Shown here: positions 27,152 through 36,419 of the stretch, piece after piece
Layout of the letters: the number at the start of each line of letters is the position of its first letter
Numbering within the stretch: the first letter of the stretch is position 1
DNA from: Microbulbifer agarilyticus
GTDB taxonomy: Bacteria; Pseudomonadota; Gammaproteobacteria; Pseudomonadales; Cellvibrionaceae
Direction of reading: 5' to 3'
NCBI RefSeq assembly: GCF_001999945.1
Contig: NZ_CP019650.1
Coordinates: 2,542,001-2,606,000 of the forward strand
Length of the DNA: 64,000 nt
The notes under the pieces: model-generated
What the model saw: only the letters and a program-made list of their open reading frames with translations
What the model was told of the DNA's origin: nothing
Databases searched by the model: none
Translations under genes and position numbers: made by a program

Positions 27152-28213
27152 ATGGATCAACAGCAGTGGCAGGATTTTCTCAGTACCCAGGGCGCCCTCT
27201 GGCGGGACGGATATGCCGAATTCGCCAACGATAAGCCCGAGAGCAAGGGCGCGCTGCGGCTCATCGACTTGAGCCCGCTGGGCGCCATTGCCATCAGCGG
27301 CCCCGATAGCCAGAAATTCCTGCAAGGCCAGCTCACCTGCGATCTGGTCAACTTGCCAGACGGACAGCTGACACTAGGCAGCCACTGCAACCCCAAGGGT
27401 CGCATGATCAGCGCCTTCTTCGCGCTGAAGCTCAGCCAGAGCGAATTTGTATTACTGATGCCGCGCGATCTGGTAACCACCGCCCTTGCCGCGCTGAAGA
27501 AATATGCGGTTTTCTTCAAGACCGAACTGAGTGATATCAGTGAAGAGCAGCGCTGGCTGGCCCTCTGTGGCCGCGACGCCTGCCAGGCCGCCAATACACT
27601 ACTGGCGCTGTCGAATACGCCCGACGCCGACCTGATCCCTCACCAGTTGCGCCCCTTTGATCACAATGGGCATCCGGCGCTCGCAGCCGGTCTGAGTGAG
27701 CGCAATGTGGTTTTGCAGGTACCCGCGGAACAAGCGGCAGACATCTGGCAAAAACTTGCGAGCAACGGTGTCGAACCGGGAAGCTACCAGCAATGGCTAC
27801 TCCAGCTGATCGACAGCGGTGTGCCGCTGGTCTATCAAAGCACCAGCGAAGTATTTATTCCGCAGATGCTAAATCTGCACCTGCTGGACGCAGTCAGTTT
27901 CAAGAAAGGCTGCTACACCGGGCAGGAAGTGGTCGCGCGGATGCAGTATCTGGGGGCAACCAAGCGACGCATGTACCGCGCGCAAATTGACAGTGGCGAG
28001 CTGCCGGCACCCGGCGAAGAAATCTTTACCGCGGCGGGCGGATCCAGCACCGGCAATATTGTGCAGGCCAGCCCTCAGGGAGAAGATACGGCTCTGCTGG
28101 CGGTACTGACCAAGAGCAAAGTGGCCGATGGGGAAAGCCTGCAGTTGAAAGACGGACGAGTACTGGAGCTGCTTGAGCTACCGTACGATGCGGATGCCGA
28201 CCCGTTAGCGTGA
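27152..28213 (+). CDS. ygfZ: tRNA-modifying/Fe-S repair folate-binding protein YgfZ
   Basis: YgfZ is a folate-binding protein of the GcvT-like fold needed for activity of some Fe-S enzymes such as MiaB. The 353-residue product has the diagnostic KGCYTGQEVVARM motif at about residues 251-263 with the functional Cys, and an N-terminal GPDSQKFLQGQLTCDL. It is transcribed away from sdhE; the link of two flavin/Fe-S maturation genes is conserved. Confidence 0.93.
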   Translation: MDQQQWQDFLSTQGALWRDGYAEFANDKPESKGALRLIDLSPLGAIAISGPDSQKFLQGQLTCDLVNLPDGQLTLGSHCNPKGRMISAFFALKLSQSEFVLLMPRDLVTTALAALKKYAVFFKTELSDISEEQRWLALCGRDACQAANTLLALSNTPDADLIPHQLRPFDHNGHPALAAGLSERNVVLQVPAEQAADIWQKLASNGVEPGSYQQWLLQLIDSGVPLVYQSTSEVFIPQMLNLHLLDAVSFKKGCYTGQEVVARMQYLGATKRRMYRAQIDSGELPAPGEEIFTAAGGSSTGNIVQASPQGEDTALLAVLTKSKVADGESLQLKDGRVLELLELPYDADADPLA

Positions 28214-28244
28214 TCCGGCGCAAGCGGCTGTTTCAAGTGCCTAG

Positions 28245-28273
28245 TCGATGAGCGGTAGCCCACCGCTCATCGA
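28245..28273. terminator. Likely bidirectional terminator between ygfZ and ung
   Basis: A perfect 12-bp inverted repeat (28245-28256 with 28262-28273, TCGATGAGCGGT) with a 5-nt loop lies between two convergent genes, 31 bp past ygfZ and 9 bp past the ung stop. There is no strong T run on either side, so efficiency is uncertain. Confidence 0.55.
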
Positions 28274-28282
28274 GTGTAATAC

Positions 28283-29005
28283 TCAAATTTCCACCGCGAC
28301 ACGCTGCAGTGTTTCCGCCGGTGGCAAGGACCAATCGATGGGCGCATCTCCCCGCTGCTGTAAATAAGCATTGGCCTGGGAAAACGGGCGCGTCCCAAAA
28401 AAGCCCCGGTGTGCCGACAGAGGCGATGGGTGTGGGCCGCGCAGTACCAGATGCCGGCGGTCATCGATGAACCCACCTTTTTTCTGCGCGTAGCTACCCC
28501 ACAAAATAAATACCAGGCCATCACGCTGCTCGGCAAGCGCGTGTACTGCCGCGTCGGTAAACTGCTCCCAACCGCGCCCCTGGTGCGCACCCGCCTTGCT
28601 CTCCTCCACGGTCAGTGTGGCATTTAGCAACAAAACACCCTGCTCTGCCCAGGGTTGCAGGCAACCGTGATTGGGCGGTGCAATGCCGAGGTCCGACTCC
28701 ATTTCTTTGTAAATATTTTTCAGCGATGGCGGAACACGCACCCCCGGCATTACGGAAAAGCACAGGCCGTGCGCCTGACCAGCGCCGTGATATGGGTCCT
28801 GCCCGAGAATCACGACCTTCACCTGATCGAACGGCGTGGAATTGAAGGCGTTAAAAACCTGTGCGCTTGGCGGAAAGATCGATTTTCCGGCTTGCTTTTC
28901 CTGCTGCAAAAATGTCTGCAGCTCACTCATATACTGCTGGCCAAATTGGGATTCCAATACGGCGTACCAAGATGAATGTATTTTGAACTCTTCAGGAACC
29001 TGCAT
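28283..29005 (-). CDS. ung: Uracil-DNA glycosylase, family 1
   Basis: Ung removes uracil from DNA. The 240-residue product has the catalytic water-activating motif [14 protein letters not shown] (D70, H73), the [11 protein letters not shown] block, and the minor-groove loop [11 protein letters not shown]. The length fits the family. Its first 14 bp overlap the end of the adjacent glycosylase-fold gene, so the two form one transcription unit. Confidence 0.96.
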   Translation of the reverse strand: MQVPEEFKIHSSWYAVLESQFGQQYMSELQTFLQQEKQAGKSIFPPSAQVFNAFNSTPFDQVKVVILGQDPYHGAGQAHGLCFSVMPGVRVPPSLKNIYKEMESDLGIAPPNHGCLQPWAEQGVLLLNATLTVEESKAGAHQGRGWEQFTDAAVHALAEQRDGLVFILWGSYAQKKGGFIDDRRHLVLRGPHPSPLSAHRGFFGTRPFSQANAYLQQRGDAPIDWSLPPAETLQRVAVEI

Positions 29006-29597
29006 TATCGACCTTTAAAACCTGATGAACCCGCGCGCGTAACGCAGGCACCACCTCCTGATCAAACCAGGGGCGACGTTTCAACCACAGGGTATTCCTT
29101 GGGCTGGGATGGGGAAGCGGAAAAAAGCCATGGGGCAGTGCATCGGCGTAATGCCGCACATTTTCGGTAATGCTGCCATACCAGTGGGGCAGATAGAAGC
29201 GCTGGGCATACTGTCCGATCAGCAAGGTCAGTTGGATATTCGGCATCAATGCCAGCAGGCGACTGTGCCAGGTGGCAGCACACTCCGGCCTGGGAGGAAG
29301 ATCCCCGCCCTTTCCGCGCCCCGGGTAGCAAAAACCCATGGGCACAATGGCGATACGCGAACCATCGTAAAAAGTTTCCCGGTCCAGCTGCAGCCAGTCT
29401 CGCAGGCGATCCCCGGAGGGATCGTTCCAGGGAATACCGGTCTCGTGCACGCGGGTACCGGGCGCTTGCCCGACAATCAGCAGCTGAGCCGACCTTGCCG
29501 CGCTCAGAACCGGGCGCGGCCCACGCGGCAAGTACTCCTCGCACAGCCGGCAAGCCCGCACATCGCTGAGTAGTCGGTCTAGTTTGGAAGTGGCCAA
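28992..29597 (-). CDS. Uracil-DNA glycosylase superfamily protein, non-Ung
   Basis: 201 residues of the UDG fold seen in short, uncharacterised proteobacterial members: N-terminal [16 protein letters not shown] with a Cys pair (residues 16 and 19), the motif-1 loop [18 protein letters not shown], and a late HPSPRN. The Asp/Asn of known families 4 and 5 is replaced by the GQAPG form plus a downstream acidic residue. It lacks a full four-Cys cluster, so an Fe-S cluster is not indicated. It overlaps ung by 14 bp. A DNA base-repair role is inferred from fold and neighbour only. Confidence 0.8.
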   Translation of the reverse strand: MATSKLDRLLSDVRACRLCEEYLPRGPRPVLSAARSAQLLIVGQAPGTRVHETGIPWNDPSGDRLRDWLQLDRETFYDGSRIAIVPMGFCYPGRGKGGDLPPRPECAATWHSRLLALMPNIQLTLLIGQYAQRFYLPHWYGSITENVRHYADALPHGFFPLPHPSPRNTLWLKRRPWFDQEVVPALRARVHQVLKVDNAGS

Positions 29598-29634
29598 TGG
29601 GAATTAAGATACTTGGGCATTAAGGTATTCGCGC

Positions 29635-30639
29635 TTACCGCATGTCATTGCGTGGAGAATCGCTGGCAAACTTGGGCATGGCCAGATGTAACAACAGGCC
29701 GCGGCGGTCTTCGTTGTCAGCAACACGCGCCACCCCATTGTTATCCAGCACCACAAAGATGCCCTGCTGGTTGATCGCCAACCCCTCACCTTTACCGAAA
29801 CGGGTATCGCGATAAACGTACTTTGGCGCTTCCTCAATATCCCGGTAGTGCACGCACCATTCAGCACGCAAGCTGGTGAGTTCCCGCCGACATACGGCAA
29901 ACGCGTTGCGCTCCAACGTGAACAGGCCGCCATCGTAGTAGGACAGTGCGGTAACATCTTCGGCCCGACCGCGGAAATCGAGATCCGCGACTTCGGGAAG
30001 CGAACGGAAATCCTCCCCCACAACCTCACCGCGCCTCAGGCGCAGCAGGCCGCGAGGTTCACGCTCAAGGGCGACCCAGAAATCGTCCTCGGCCTTAACA
30101 AGCCCTTCACTCTCCGCGTTAAAAATCTGCAGGTAACCACGCGCACGCGCAGACTCAGACCAGCGCGGAGCCAGCCATCGCGCACGCTTTTCCGCAGAAT
30201 CGAGCTGCGCGATACGATTGTGTCGCTCACTGAGAAGGTATACGCCCGAGGTATCACAGGTGATGCCCTCAAAATCCATGCTGAGCGGGGTGCTGGCGTA
30301 ATGCAGTGCGCGTACTTTTAACGGAACCGGCTGATCGTCCGGTAAATCCGGGCGGGCAAAACGCGCCTTCGGCTCCAGGGTAACGCGCTCTGTATCCGCC
30401 TGGACTGACAAGCGATAAATTTGCTCGGAGGATTTATCCGCAACCGCGAGCAACTCGCCGTCGCAAAAACTGAGGCCTGAGATATCCAGATCTTCACTGC
30501 CGTCAATCCACCAAGTGTCCAGCAGCTTCGCCGGCTGTACCGGTGCGCCGTTGGCGTAAGCACTGCTGCCAGCCAGACATAGGAAAATGCCCTTAGCCAG
30601 CCAGGCAAGGTTGTGACGCATGCAGTTAAAAATCTTCAA
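29635..30639 (-). CDS. Exported esterase-like/phytase-like beta-propeller protein
   Basis: 334 residues. Hydrophobic signal-type segment at about residues 10-28 (ending SSAYANG). The mature part is rich in short beta-strand repeats with acidic turns (LDISGLSFCDGELLAV, MDFEGITCDTSGVYLLSE, NAESEGLVKAEDDFWVALE, GKGEGLAINQQGIFVVLD), typical of the esterase-like phytase and SdiA-regulated propeller families. The start could instead be the Met at residue 7. It likely acts in the periplasm; no catalytic assignment is possible from sequence. It lies downstream of yajQ with a 33-bp gap. Confidence 0.68.
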   Translation of the reverse strand: MKIFNCMRHNLAWLAKGIFLCLAGSSAYANGAPVQPAKLLDTWWIDGSEDLDISGLSFCDGELLAVADKSSEQIYRLSVQADTERVTLEPKARFARPDLPDDQPVPLKVRALHYASTPLSMDFEGITCDTSGVYLLSERHNRIAQLDSAEKRARWLAPRWSESARARGYLQIFNAESEGLVKAEDDFWVALEREPRGLLRLRRGEVVGEDFRSLPEVADLDFRGRAEDVTALSYYDGGLFTLERNAFAVCRRELTSLRAEWCVHYRDIEEAPKYVYRDTRFGKGEGLAINQQGIFVVLDNNGVARVADNEDRRGLLLHLAMPKFASDSPRNDMR

Positions 30640-30672
30640 AGGCTCACCCTCCGTCGTTTGTCAGGAATCGCC

Positions 30673-31155
30673 TTAATCCCGGAAGTTATTGAACTGCAGC
30701 GGCTGCTCCAGCTCCTTCCCCCGCAACATGGCGATCACCTGCTGCAGATCATCGCGCTTCTTGCCGGTGACACGTACCGAATCACCCTGAATCGCGGCCT
30801 GCACTTTCAGTTTTTCGTCCTTGATGATCTTAACAATCTTTTTTGACAGATCTTTGTCGAGACCATTCTTCAATGTGACCCCGATCTTAACCAGTTTGCC
30901 GGTTTGCTCCTCTTCGCCCACATCCATCGCCAGCGGGTCGATATCGCACTTGATCAGCGCCGCACGCAACATATCCACCATCTGGTTCACCTGCATGTCG
31001 GATTCCGCATGCAATGTCAGGGCAAACTCCTTCATCTCCACCTGCGCATCCACACCCTTGAAGTCAAAACGATTGGTAATGGTGCGGTTTACCTGATCCA
31101 CAGCATTGGTCAGTTGGTGTTTATCGACTTCAGAAACAATATCGAAAGACGGCAT
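30673..31155 (-). CDS. yajQ: YajQ-family nucleotide-binding protein
   Basis: YajQ proteins are small two-domain nucleotide-binding proteins; some bind cyclic di-GMP. The 160-residue product begins MPSFDIVSEVDKHQLTNAVD and contains NRFDFKG and VRVTGKKRDDLQQVI, both diagnostic. The open frame continues upstream to 31293, but ATG 31153-31155 has GGAG at the right distance and gives the family N-terminus. Confidence 0.95.
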   Translation of the reverse strand: MPSFDIVSEVDKHQLTNAVDQVNRTITNRFDFKGVDAQVEMKEFALTLHAESDMQVNQMVDMLRAALIKCDIDPLAMDVGEEEQTGKLVKIGVTLKNGLDKDLSKKIVKIIKDEKLKVQAAIQGDSVRVTGKKRDDLQQVIAMLRGKELEQPLQFNNFRD

Positions 31156-31228
31156 TTTATTCTCCATTAACATGGCCAGATCACCTGGCCCGTTCAAATG
31201 CCCCGCCCAATCGGCGGGATTAAAAATT

Positions 31229-31765
31229 CTATTTCCAGCGCTGCGGCTGAATCTCCACAGTCTGTGTGTCACTGGCCAGCCATAGCTGCCCATCCTGAAT
31301 TGTGGCGGTCAACTCCATAGAGCGCTCCGCCAGACACGCGAGCGCCGTACACTGCTCTGGAGGCAGGAAAAACACCTGCAGGTTATCAAAGCGCATGGTG
31401 GCTGCCTCCATCTTCTGCCACCAAACTGGTGCCGTGCGCTGGCCATAGGCATAGATCATGACCTTACCTGCACGTCCACATGCTTTTCTCACCCGCTCTT
31501 CCGCCGGCACGCCCACTTCAATCCAGGTTTCGATTTCCCCGCTCAGATTGTGTTGCCAGACATCGGCCTCATCGTCGCTGGAAAGGCCGCGGGTAAACTC
31601 CAGGGTTTCGCTGGCGTTCAGGGCAAATGCCAGCAAGCGAATCATCATGCGCTCGTCGGTCTCTGAGGGGTGCCGCGCCAGCGTCAGGCTGTGCTCCGCG
31701 TAGTAATCCCTATCCATATCCGCGACCTGCAGTCGCGCTTTGAAAATGGTCGCTTTAAGTGCCAT
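31229..31765 (-). CDS. yaeQ: YaeQ family protein
   Basis: YaeQ has a PD-(D/E)xK nuclease-like fold; its role is not settled. The 178-residue product starts MALKATIFKARLQVADMDRD and contains HPSETDERMMIRLLAFAL and WIEVGVPAEERVRKA, all well conserved in the family. It is separated from yajQ by 73 bp on the same strand. The 171 bp between it and lemA hold only a short CTCTAACAG direct repeat and no gene. Confidence 0.93.
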   Translation of the reverse strand: MALKATIFKARLQVADMDRDYYAEHSLTLARHPSETDERMMIRLLAFALNASETLEFTRGLSSDDEADVWQHNLSGEIETWIEVGVPAEERVRKACGRAGKVMIYAYGQRTAPVWWQKMEAATMRFDNLQVFFLPPEQCTALACLAERSMELTATIQDGQLWLASDTQTVEIQPQRWK

Positions 31766-31936
31766 TGCTTACTCTCTAACAGCTCTCTAACAGCTATCTA
31801 AGGTGTCTTTACCGCTTCAACCGGAAAACTCTTGCCCGAAAAAACCGGATTGAAGACTATTATTGTCTGGTTCGTAACCTACAAAACTGGGAACCAGAGG
31901 TCGGGGACCAGGGATCAGGGAAAAAGGACCGACAGC

Positions 31937-32578
31937 ATGAACGCTACTCTCAAACATTCACGCCAGGGACACCACCAGCTCAGCAAGGGACGCGGATGGC
32001 ATCTTGCCCTGATCGCAGTCATCGCCTTTGGGCTCAGTGGTTGCGGCATCAACAACATTCCCAGCTTTGATGAAAATGTGAAAGCCACCTGGGCACAGGT
32101 ACAAAATCAGTACCAGCGCCGCGCCGATCTGATTCCCAACCTGGTCAAAACCGTCCAGGCCTATGCGGCGCATGAAAAAGAGACGCTGGAAGCGGTCACC
32201 GAGGCGCGCGCCAAGGTCAATTCCATGCAGGTTAACTCTGACATTATCAACGACCCGGCGAAACTCCAGCAATTCGAAGCCGCCCAGTCTCAACTGAGCA
32301 GCGCCCTGTCTCGCCTGATGGTAGTCGTTGAACGCTACCCGGATCTCAAGGCCAACCAAAATTTCCTCGCGCTGCAATCCCAACTGGAAGGCACCGAGAA
32401 TCGCATCAGTGTCGCCCGTCGCGATTATATCGCCGCGGTAGAACGCTACAACCGTGAGATTCGCACCTTCCCCGGCAGAATCTGGCACACCGTACTCTAT
32501 AGCGATATGCCGCTGCGCGATACCTTCCACGCCACCACTGAAGACGCTGAAAAGGCTCCGGAAGTCGACTTCCAGTAA
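31937..32578 (+). CDS. lemA: LemA family lipoprotein
   Basis: LemA proteins are small helical envelope proteins of unclear function, usually next to TPM-domain genes. The 213-residue product has a lipobox LSGC with the acylated Cys36, then FDENVKATWAQVQNQYQRR read in pieces, DLIPNLVKTVQAYAAHE and FPGRIWHTVLY, all typical. I take the ATG at 31937 rather than the frame start at 31832, because it puts a signal peptide directly before the lipobox. It begins a three-gene plus-strand set with two TPM genes. Confidence 0.92.
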   Translation: MNATLKHSRQGHHQLSKGRGWHLALIAVIAFGLSGCGINNIPSFDENVKATWAQVQNQYQRRADLIPNLVKTVQAYAAHEKETLEAVTEARAKVNSMQVNSDIINDPAKLQQFEAAQSQLSSALSRLMVVVERYPDLKANQNFLALQSQLEGTENRISVARRDYIAAVERYNREIRTFPGRIWHTVLYSDMPLRDTFHATTEDAEKAPEVDFQ

Positions 32579-32614
32579 CGCAACTCCACTAACCTCGTGG
32601 CGGAATCAAACGCT

Positions 32615-33367
32615 ATGACGATCCGGCGGATCGCCCTGTTTCTCCTGCTGTTGCCCGGTGTCTTTTGGGCAACAGCGGCATTGGCGGACATCCAGTTTCC
32701 CACACTGTCCGGCCGTGTCGTCGACAATGCCAACCTGCTCAGCCAGAGTACGCGCTATCAGTTGACGGAGCTGCTCCAGCAACAGGAGAAGATCAGTAGC
32801 AATCAAATTGTGGTGGTTACCCTGCCCGATCTACAGGGCCAGACCATCGAGGAGTATGGTTACCAGCTTGGCCGACACTGGAAGATCGGACAGAAAGGCA
32901 AAGACAACGGCGTACTGCTGATTGTTGCCCCGCAAGACCGACAGGTACGCATTGAGGTTGGGTATGGTCTGGAGGGTGCGTTAACTGATGCAATTTCCTC
33001 CAACATCATCCACACCAAGATATTGCCAGAGTTTCGTACCGGCAATTTTGATGGTGGTGTTACCGCCGGCGTCGAGTCGATTATTGCCGCCACCCAAAAC
33101 GAGTATGTACCGGAAACCACCGACAGCGACGATAACCGCCAGCTGGCGTTGCTGGTGGGTGTCTTCCTGCTGTTCGTGATGCTGCAAATTTTTGGCGCCT
33201 CGGTTCTGGGGGCGCCTGCCGGCAGCAGCGGTTATCGCCGCGGCCGTTACGGGGGCTATTACGGTGGTGGTGGCTTTGGTGGCGGTTATGGTGGCGGCGG
33301 CTTTGGCGGTGGCTTCGGTGGCGGGGGCGGCGGTTTTGGCGGCGGTGGCGCCTCCGGTGGCTGGTAG
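32615..33367 (+). CDS. Exported TPM-domain protein with Gly-rich tail (YgcG-like)
   Basis: 250 residues. Signal peptide MTIRRIALFLLLLPG...ALA (about residues 1-24); TPM domain to about residue 150 with LSGRVVDNANLL, YGYQLGRHWKIGQKGKDNG and QVRIEVGYGLEGALTD; one membrane helix at about 174-195 (LALLVGVFLLFVMLQIF); then a tail made almost only of Gly with Tyr and Phe. This architecture is standard for the LemA partner. I chose ATG 32615 over GTG 32597 because it starts the signal peptide. Its role is unknown. Confidence 0.88.
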   Translation: MTIRRIALFLLLLPGVFWATAALADIQFPTLSGRVVDNANLLSQSTRYQLTELLQQQEKISSNQIVVVTLPDLQGQTIEEYGYQLGRHWKIGQKGKDNGVLLIVAPQDRQVRIEVGYGLEGALTDAISSNIIHTKILPEFRTGNFDGGVTAGVESIIAATQNEYVPETTDSDDNRQLALLVGVFLLFVMLQIFGASVLGAPAGSSGYRRGRYGGYYGGGGFGGGYGGGGFGGGFGGGGGGFGGGGASGGW

Positions 33368-33442
33368 CTCTACCGGCTCATAACTCAGCTGGCTGGTAAA
33401 CCTGGTAGCTGATATCAACGGTCCTTGCGGTTGCAAATAATT

Positions 33443-34051
33443 ATGTTAAACGCAAACGAAAAACGCGTCCTCTCGGAAACTATCAAAGAGGTAGAGTCAA
33501 AAACCGACGCCGAAGTGGTTACGGTATTGGCCGGTCAGTCCGACAATTACTTGTATATATCCACCCTTTGGGCCGCATTTATTGCCTTATTGATTGCACC
33601 ACTCATGCAATTTCTACCTTGGTGGATCGAATACCAGCAAGCATTCACCCTGCAGTGGATCCTGTTTATTGTACTCGCTGTGCTGTTCCGCTGGCGGCCA
33701 CTGACCATGTGGCTGGTTCCGAAGAAAATCAAATACTGGCGCGCTGCCAATCTTGCTCGCAGGCAGTTTCTGGAACATGAACTGCACAGCACCAAGGATC
33801 GTCTTGGCTTACTGATCTTTGTATCTCAGGCCGAACACTATGTCGAAATACTCGCCGACCGCGGTCTTGCAGAGCAAATCACCAACGAAGCCTGGCAGGA
33901 AATCGTCGAAAATTTTATTCGCGAGGTGCGGAAGGGAAAAACCGGCGAGGCGTTTGTGCACTGTGTTGAGAAGTGTGGCGAGCTACTCAAAGAGGCGGCA
34001 CCCGCCACTGTCATCAAGAACGAGCTACCCAATCACCTGATCGTTCTATAA
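33443..34051 (+). CDS. TPM-domain membrane protein
   Basis: 202 residues, no signal peptide. An N-terminal helical start (LNANEKRVLSETIKEVESKTDAEVV in pieces), two membrane helices at about residues 32-51 and 62-79, and a C-terminal half with KDRLGLLIFVSQAEHYVEILADRGL, which is the second half of a TPM domain: the domain appears split by the membrane hairpin. Companion of lemA and the preceding TPM gene, 75 bp downstream. ATG 33443 is preferred over TTG 33425. Confidence 0.83.
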   Translation: MLNANEKRVLSETIKEVESKTDAEVVTVLAGQSDNYLYISTLWAAFIALLIAPLMQFLPWWIEYQQAFTLQWILFIVLAVLFRWRPLTMWLVPKKIKYWRAANLARRQFLEHELHSTKDRLGLLIFVSQAEHYVEILADRGLAEQITNEAWQEIVENFIREVRKGKTGEAFVHCVEKCGELLKEAAPATVIKNELPNHLIVL

Positions 34052-34103
34052 TTTACAGCAGATTTCCGTTTTCCGACCGCGATAAAAGCTTATAGGTGGT
34101 CCA

Positions 34104-34997
34104 ATGCTGCGCTCCCTGCCCAATCTCCTTCCTCAGTTTCGAAGATACCGAATCCCCGTAGGTATTGGATTGCTCGTGGTAATTGGCACCGCAATGGCTT
34201 TTTTTCGGGAATCTGATGTACAAACGAATGGGTTGAAAGAATCATCCTCACTGTTCGCCGCAGAAAATCCCAGTCAATCCAGCCTTGAGGCGCGCCTTGC
34301 TTCGGTGGAGAACACCCTCGATCAGACCTTGAAAATCCAGGGACAACTTCTAGAGCTGGTGAGTGAACTCAGTGCGAAAGTAGCGCCAGAATCCGAAGCC
34401 CCGCAAACACGCCGCGCCAATATGTCCATGGCTCAGTCACCGGCGGCAACCCCACAAGCGTATGGAAACCGTCAGCGGACCGAAAATCGCTTTAGTCGCC
34501 AGCGGGGAAATCAAGTAAAGCGCTTGATCGACGCCGGCTTCACACCCGAACGTGCTGCACTAATCATTGATAGGCAGGAGCGCCTTCAGTACGAACAGAT
34601 GCAGTACAGTTACGAGTATCACCATATGAAGGACAAGCGCTCGGAACGCGCGGCGGCACTACAGCAAAAAATTCAGGCCTACAGCAATCCGCGTCGTGTA
34701 TTTGAGCAGGAGCTGAATCCCGCGGAGTTCGAGCAATATCTCAATGCATTTGGCGGTCGTACCGAGATGGAAATCGGCAGCATCATAGAGTCTGCACCTG
34801 CCTTTGATGCCGGGCTAAGAGCCGGCGATAAAATCATTCGCTATAACAATCAGCGCGTATTCCATATGGGAGACCTGCGCACCCAGGTTTATCAGGCAAA
34901 GCCCGGTTCATCCGTTGAAGTGGAAATTCAGCGGCAGGGAAGCTCCTCCACAGAAACCATCTACCTCCCTGCCGGGCCGCTCGGTATCCGTGGCTGA
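34104..34997 (+). CDS. Membrane-anchored PDZ-domain protein
   Basis: 297 residues. Short basic N-terminus, one membrane segment at about residues 18-34, a coiled coil at about 58-94, a polar Gln/Arg-rich linker, a helical region 136-212 (HHMKDKRSERAAALQQKIQ in pieces), and a C-terminal PDZ domain (about 215-292) with SAPAFDAGLRAGDKIIRYN. No protease domain is present, so it is likely a scaffold or adaptor facing the periplasm, somewhat like GspC, but there are no other type II secretion genes here. It follows the second TPM gene by 52 bp. No family name can be given with confidence. Confidence 0.7.
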   Translation: MLRSLPNLLPQFRRYRIPVGIGLLVVIGTAMAFFRESDVQTNGLKESSSLFAAENPSQSSLEARLASVENTLDQTLKIQGQLLELVSELSAKVAPESEAPQTRRANMSMAQSPAATPQAYGNRQRTENRFSRQRGNQVKRLIDAGFTPERAALIIDRQERLQYEQMQYSYEYHHMKDKRSERAAALQQKIQAYSNPRRVFEQELNPAEFEQYLNAFGGRTEMEIGSIIESAPAFDAGLRAGDKIIRYNNQRVFHMGDLRTQVYQAKPGSSVEVEIQRQGSSSTETIYLPAGPLGIRG

Positions 34998-35094
34998 CAG
35001 TCAGCAGGATGCGCCAACCTCAGGCTTTGATAAAAAATCTGGTATTGGCCACACCCGGCTAAAGTAACTTCACCTACATCCGAGTAATGATCAC

Positions 35095-36315
35095 ATGGAA
35101 TGTCTAACTCGAATTTTTTGCGGCGCACTAACGGTCGTCACCGCACTCGCATTGCTTGTTACCGGAGCCGCACAGGCGGAAGAAAGTAAGAATTCGACAT
35201 CGGCCTCCCACGAAGCCTACTTTCCGGGAACAGAAGAGCTGAAAGCCGATGAAATGCGGGTCACCGCCTGTGGTACAGGGATGCCCTCGGCACGTCCCAA
35301 GCAGGCGGCTGCATGCTTCCTGGTAGAGCTGGGCAACGGCGATAAATTTATCTTTGATATTGGCACAGGCGCGATGGAACGCCTTTCCGGGTTAAGCATT
35401 CCATTCGACAAACTCGACAAGGTATTTATCGGCCACCTGCACAGCGACCACTTTGGTGACCTGGACGCGCTGTGGGTGGGCGGTGTGATCAGTAACCGCC
35501 AGGTCCCATTGCGTGTTTGGGGCCCCAGCAGCACCAAACCCGAGTGGGGCACCGCCTATGCGGTTGAACATATGAAGAAATATTTGTCCTGGGACTGGGC
35601 CTCCCGCCAGGGCAATATCAATACCAAGGGCTTCCAGATCGAAGTCAACGAGTTTGACTATAAAGGCGTCAACCAGGTGATCTATCAGGAAAATGGCGTC
35701 ACCATCCGCTCTATTCCCGCGGTACACGCACTGGATGGTCCGGTAAGCTTTATCCTCGACTGGAATGGCCTGAGATTCGCTTTTTCCAGTGATACCTATC
35801 CCAACAAATGGTGGCTGGAATACACCAAGAATGCGGACCTCGCAATTCACGAGTGCTTTATTTCCCCGATCCAGCTGGTCACCAAAATGCATTTTCCACC
35901 GGCCGATGCGGTGAATGTCGGAACCCAAGTACACACAGCACCAACCATGTTCGGGAAGGTTATGAGCACCATCCGCCCGCGCATGGCCGTGGCTTACCAC
36001 TTTTACAATGACTTCGACACCAGTCCCTCGGTGCTAAAACAAATCCGCTCCACCTATGATGGCCCCCTATCACTTGCCACAGACTACATGGTGTGGAATG
36101 TCACCAAGGATGACATCGTCACCAGAATGGCCGTCATTAACGAAGACGCCTGGCCGCTACCCTCGCTTACCGAGAAACTCCCTGCGGACCCGGCAGACAA
36201 AGTTGGCTTTACGAAATTTATCACTGACGGAAGAGTGGTTTACCAGGATCTCATCAACGAGATTTATGAAAAGGTCAATGAGGCCTTCGGCACTGACCTG
36301 GAGCCACCCAAATAA
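35095..36315 (+). CDS. Exported metallo-beta-lactamase-fold hydrolase (copy 1)
   Basis: 406 residues with a signal peptide (about 1-28, ending AAQAEE). MBL-fold metal motifs: H114, H116, D118, H119 in GHLHSDHFGD; a later His in IPAVHALDG; the bridging Asp in FSSDTYPN; and a C-terminal His in AVAYHFYND. The block EELKADEMRVTACGTGMPS is shared with the paralogue at 42498-43760, as are the C-terminal NVTKDDIV sequences. It is a two-metal hydrolase in the periplasm. It resembles the broad group that includes the GntH-type MBL proteins, but I cannot assign a substrate. It is the first gene of the plus-strand half of the cassette. Confidence 0.83.
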   Translation: MECLTRIFCGALTVVTALALLVTGAAQAEESKNSTSASHEAYFPGTEELKADEMRVTACGTGMPSARPKQAAACFLVELGNGDKFIFDIGTGAMERLSGLSIPFDKLDKVFIGHLHSDHFGDLDALWVGGVISNRQVPLRVWGPSSTKPEWGTAYAVEHMKKYLSWDWASRQGNINTKGFQIEVNEFDYKGVNQVIYQENGVTIRSIPAVHALDGPVSFILDWNGLRFAFSSDTYPNKWWLEYTKNADLAIHECFISPIQLVTKMHFPPADAVNVGTQVHTAPTMFGKVMSTIRPRMAVAYHFYNDFDTSPSVLKQIRSTYDGPLSLATDYMVWNVTKDDIVTRMAVINEDAWPLPSLTEKLPADPADKVGFTKFITDGRVVYQDLINEIYEKVNEAFGTDLEPPK

Positions 36316-36419
36316 CCACGAACAGACATTTCCGGGGAGCCTTCCAGCAGTGAGATTCTTGGCTTGTATTAGGCTGCCCCGCCCAACATAACAATAACGT
36401 ATTCAAATTGGCTGGGAGC

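Noticed and set aside
34104..34997. Type II secretion protein GspC
   Set aside because: Topology with a PDZ domain is similar, but no other gsp genes are nearby and the central region does not resemble the HR domain.
35095..36315. Guanitoxin pathway hydrolase (GntH) or a beta-lactamase resistance gene
   Set aside because: The fold and general motif agree, but no other guanitoxin genes occur here, and the sequence lacks the marks of true class B beta-lactamases; the substrate is left open.
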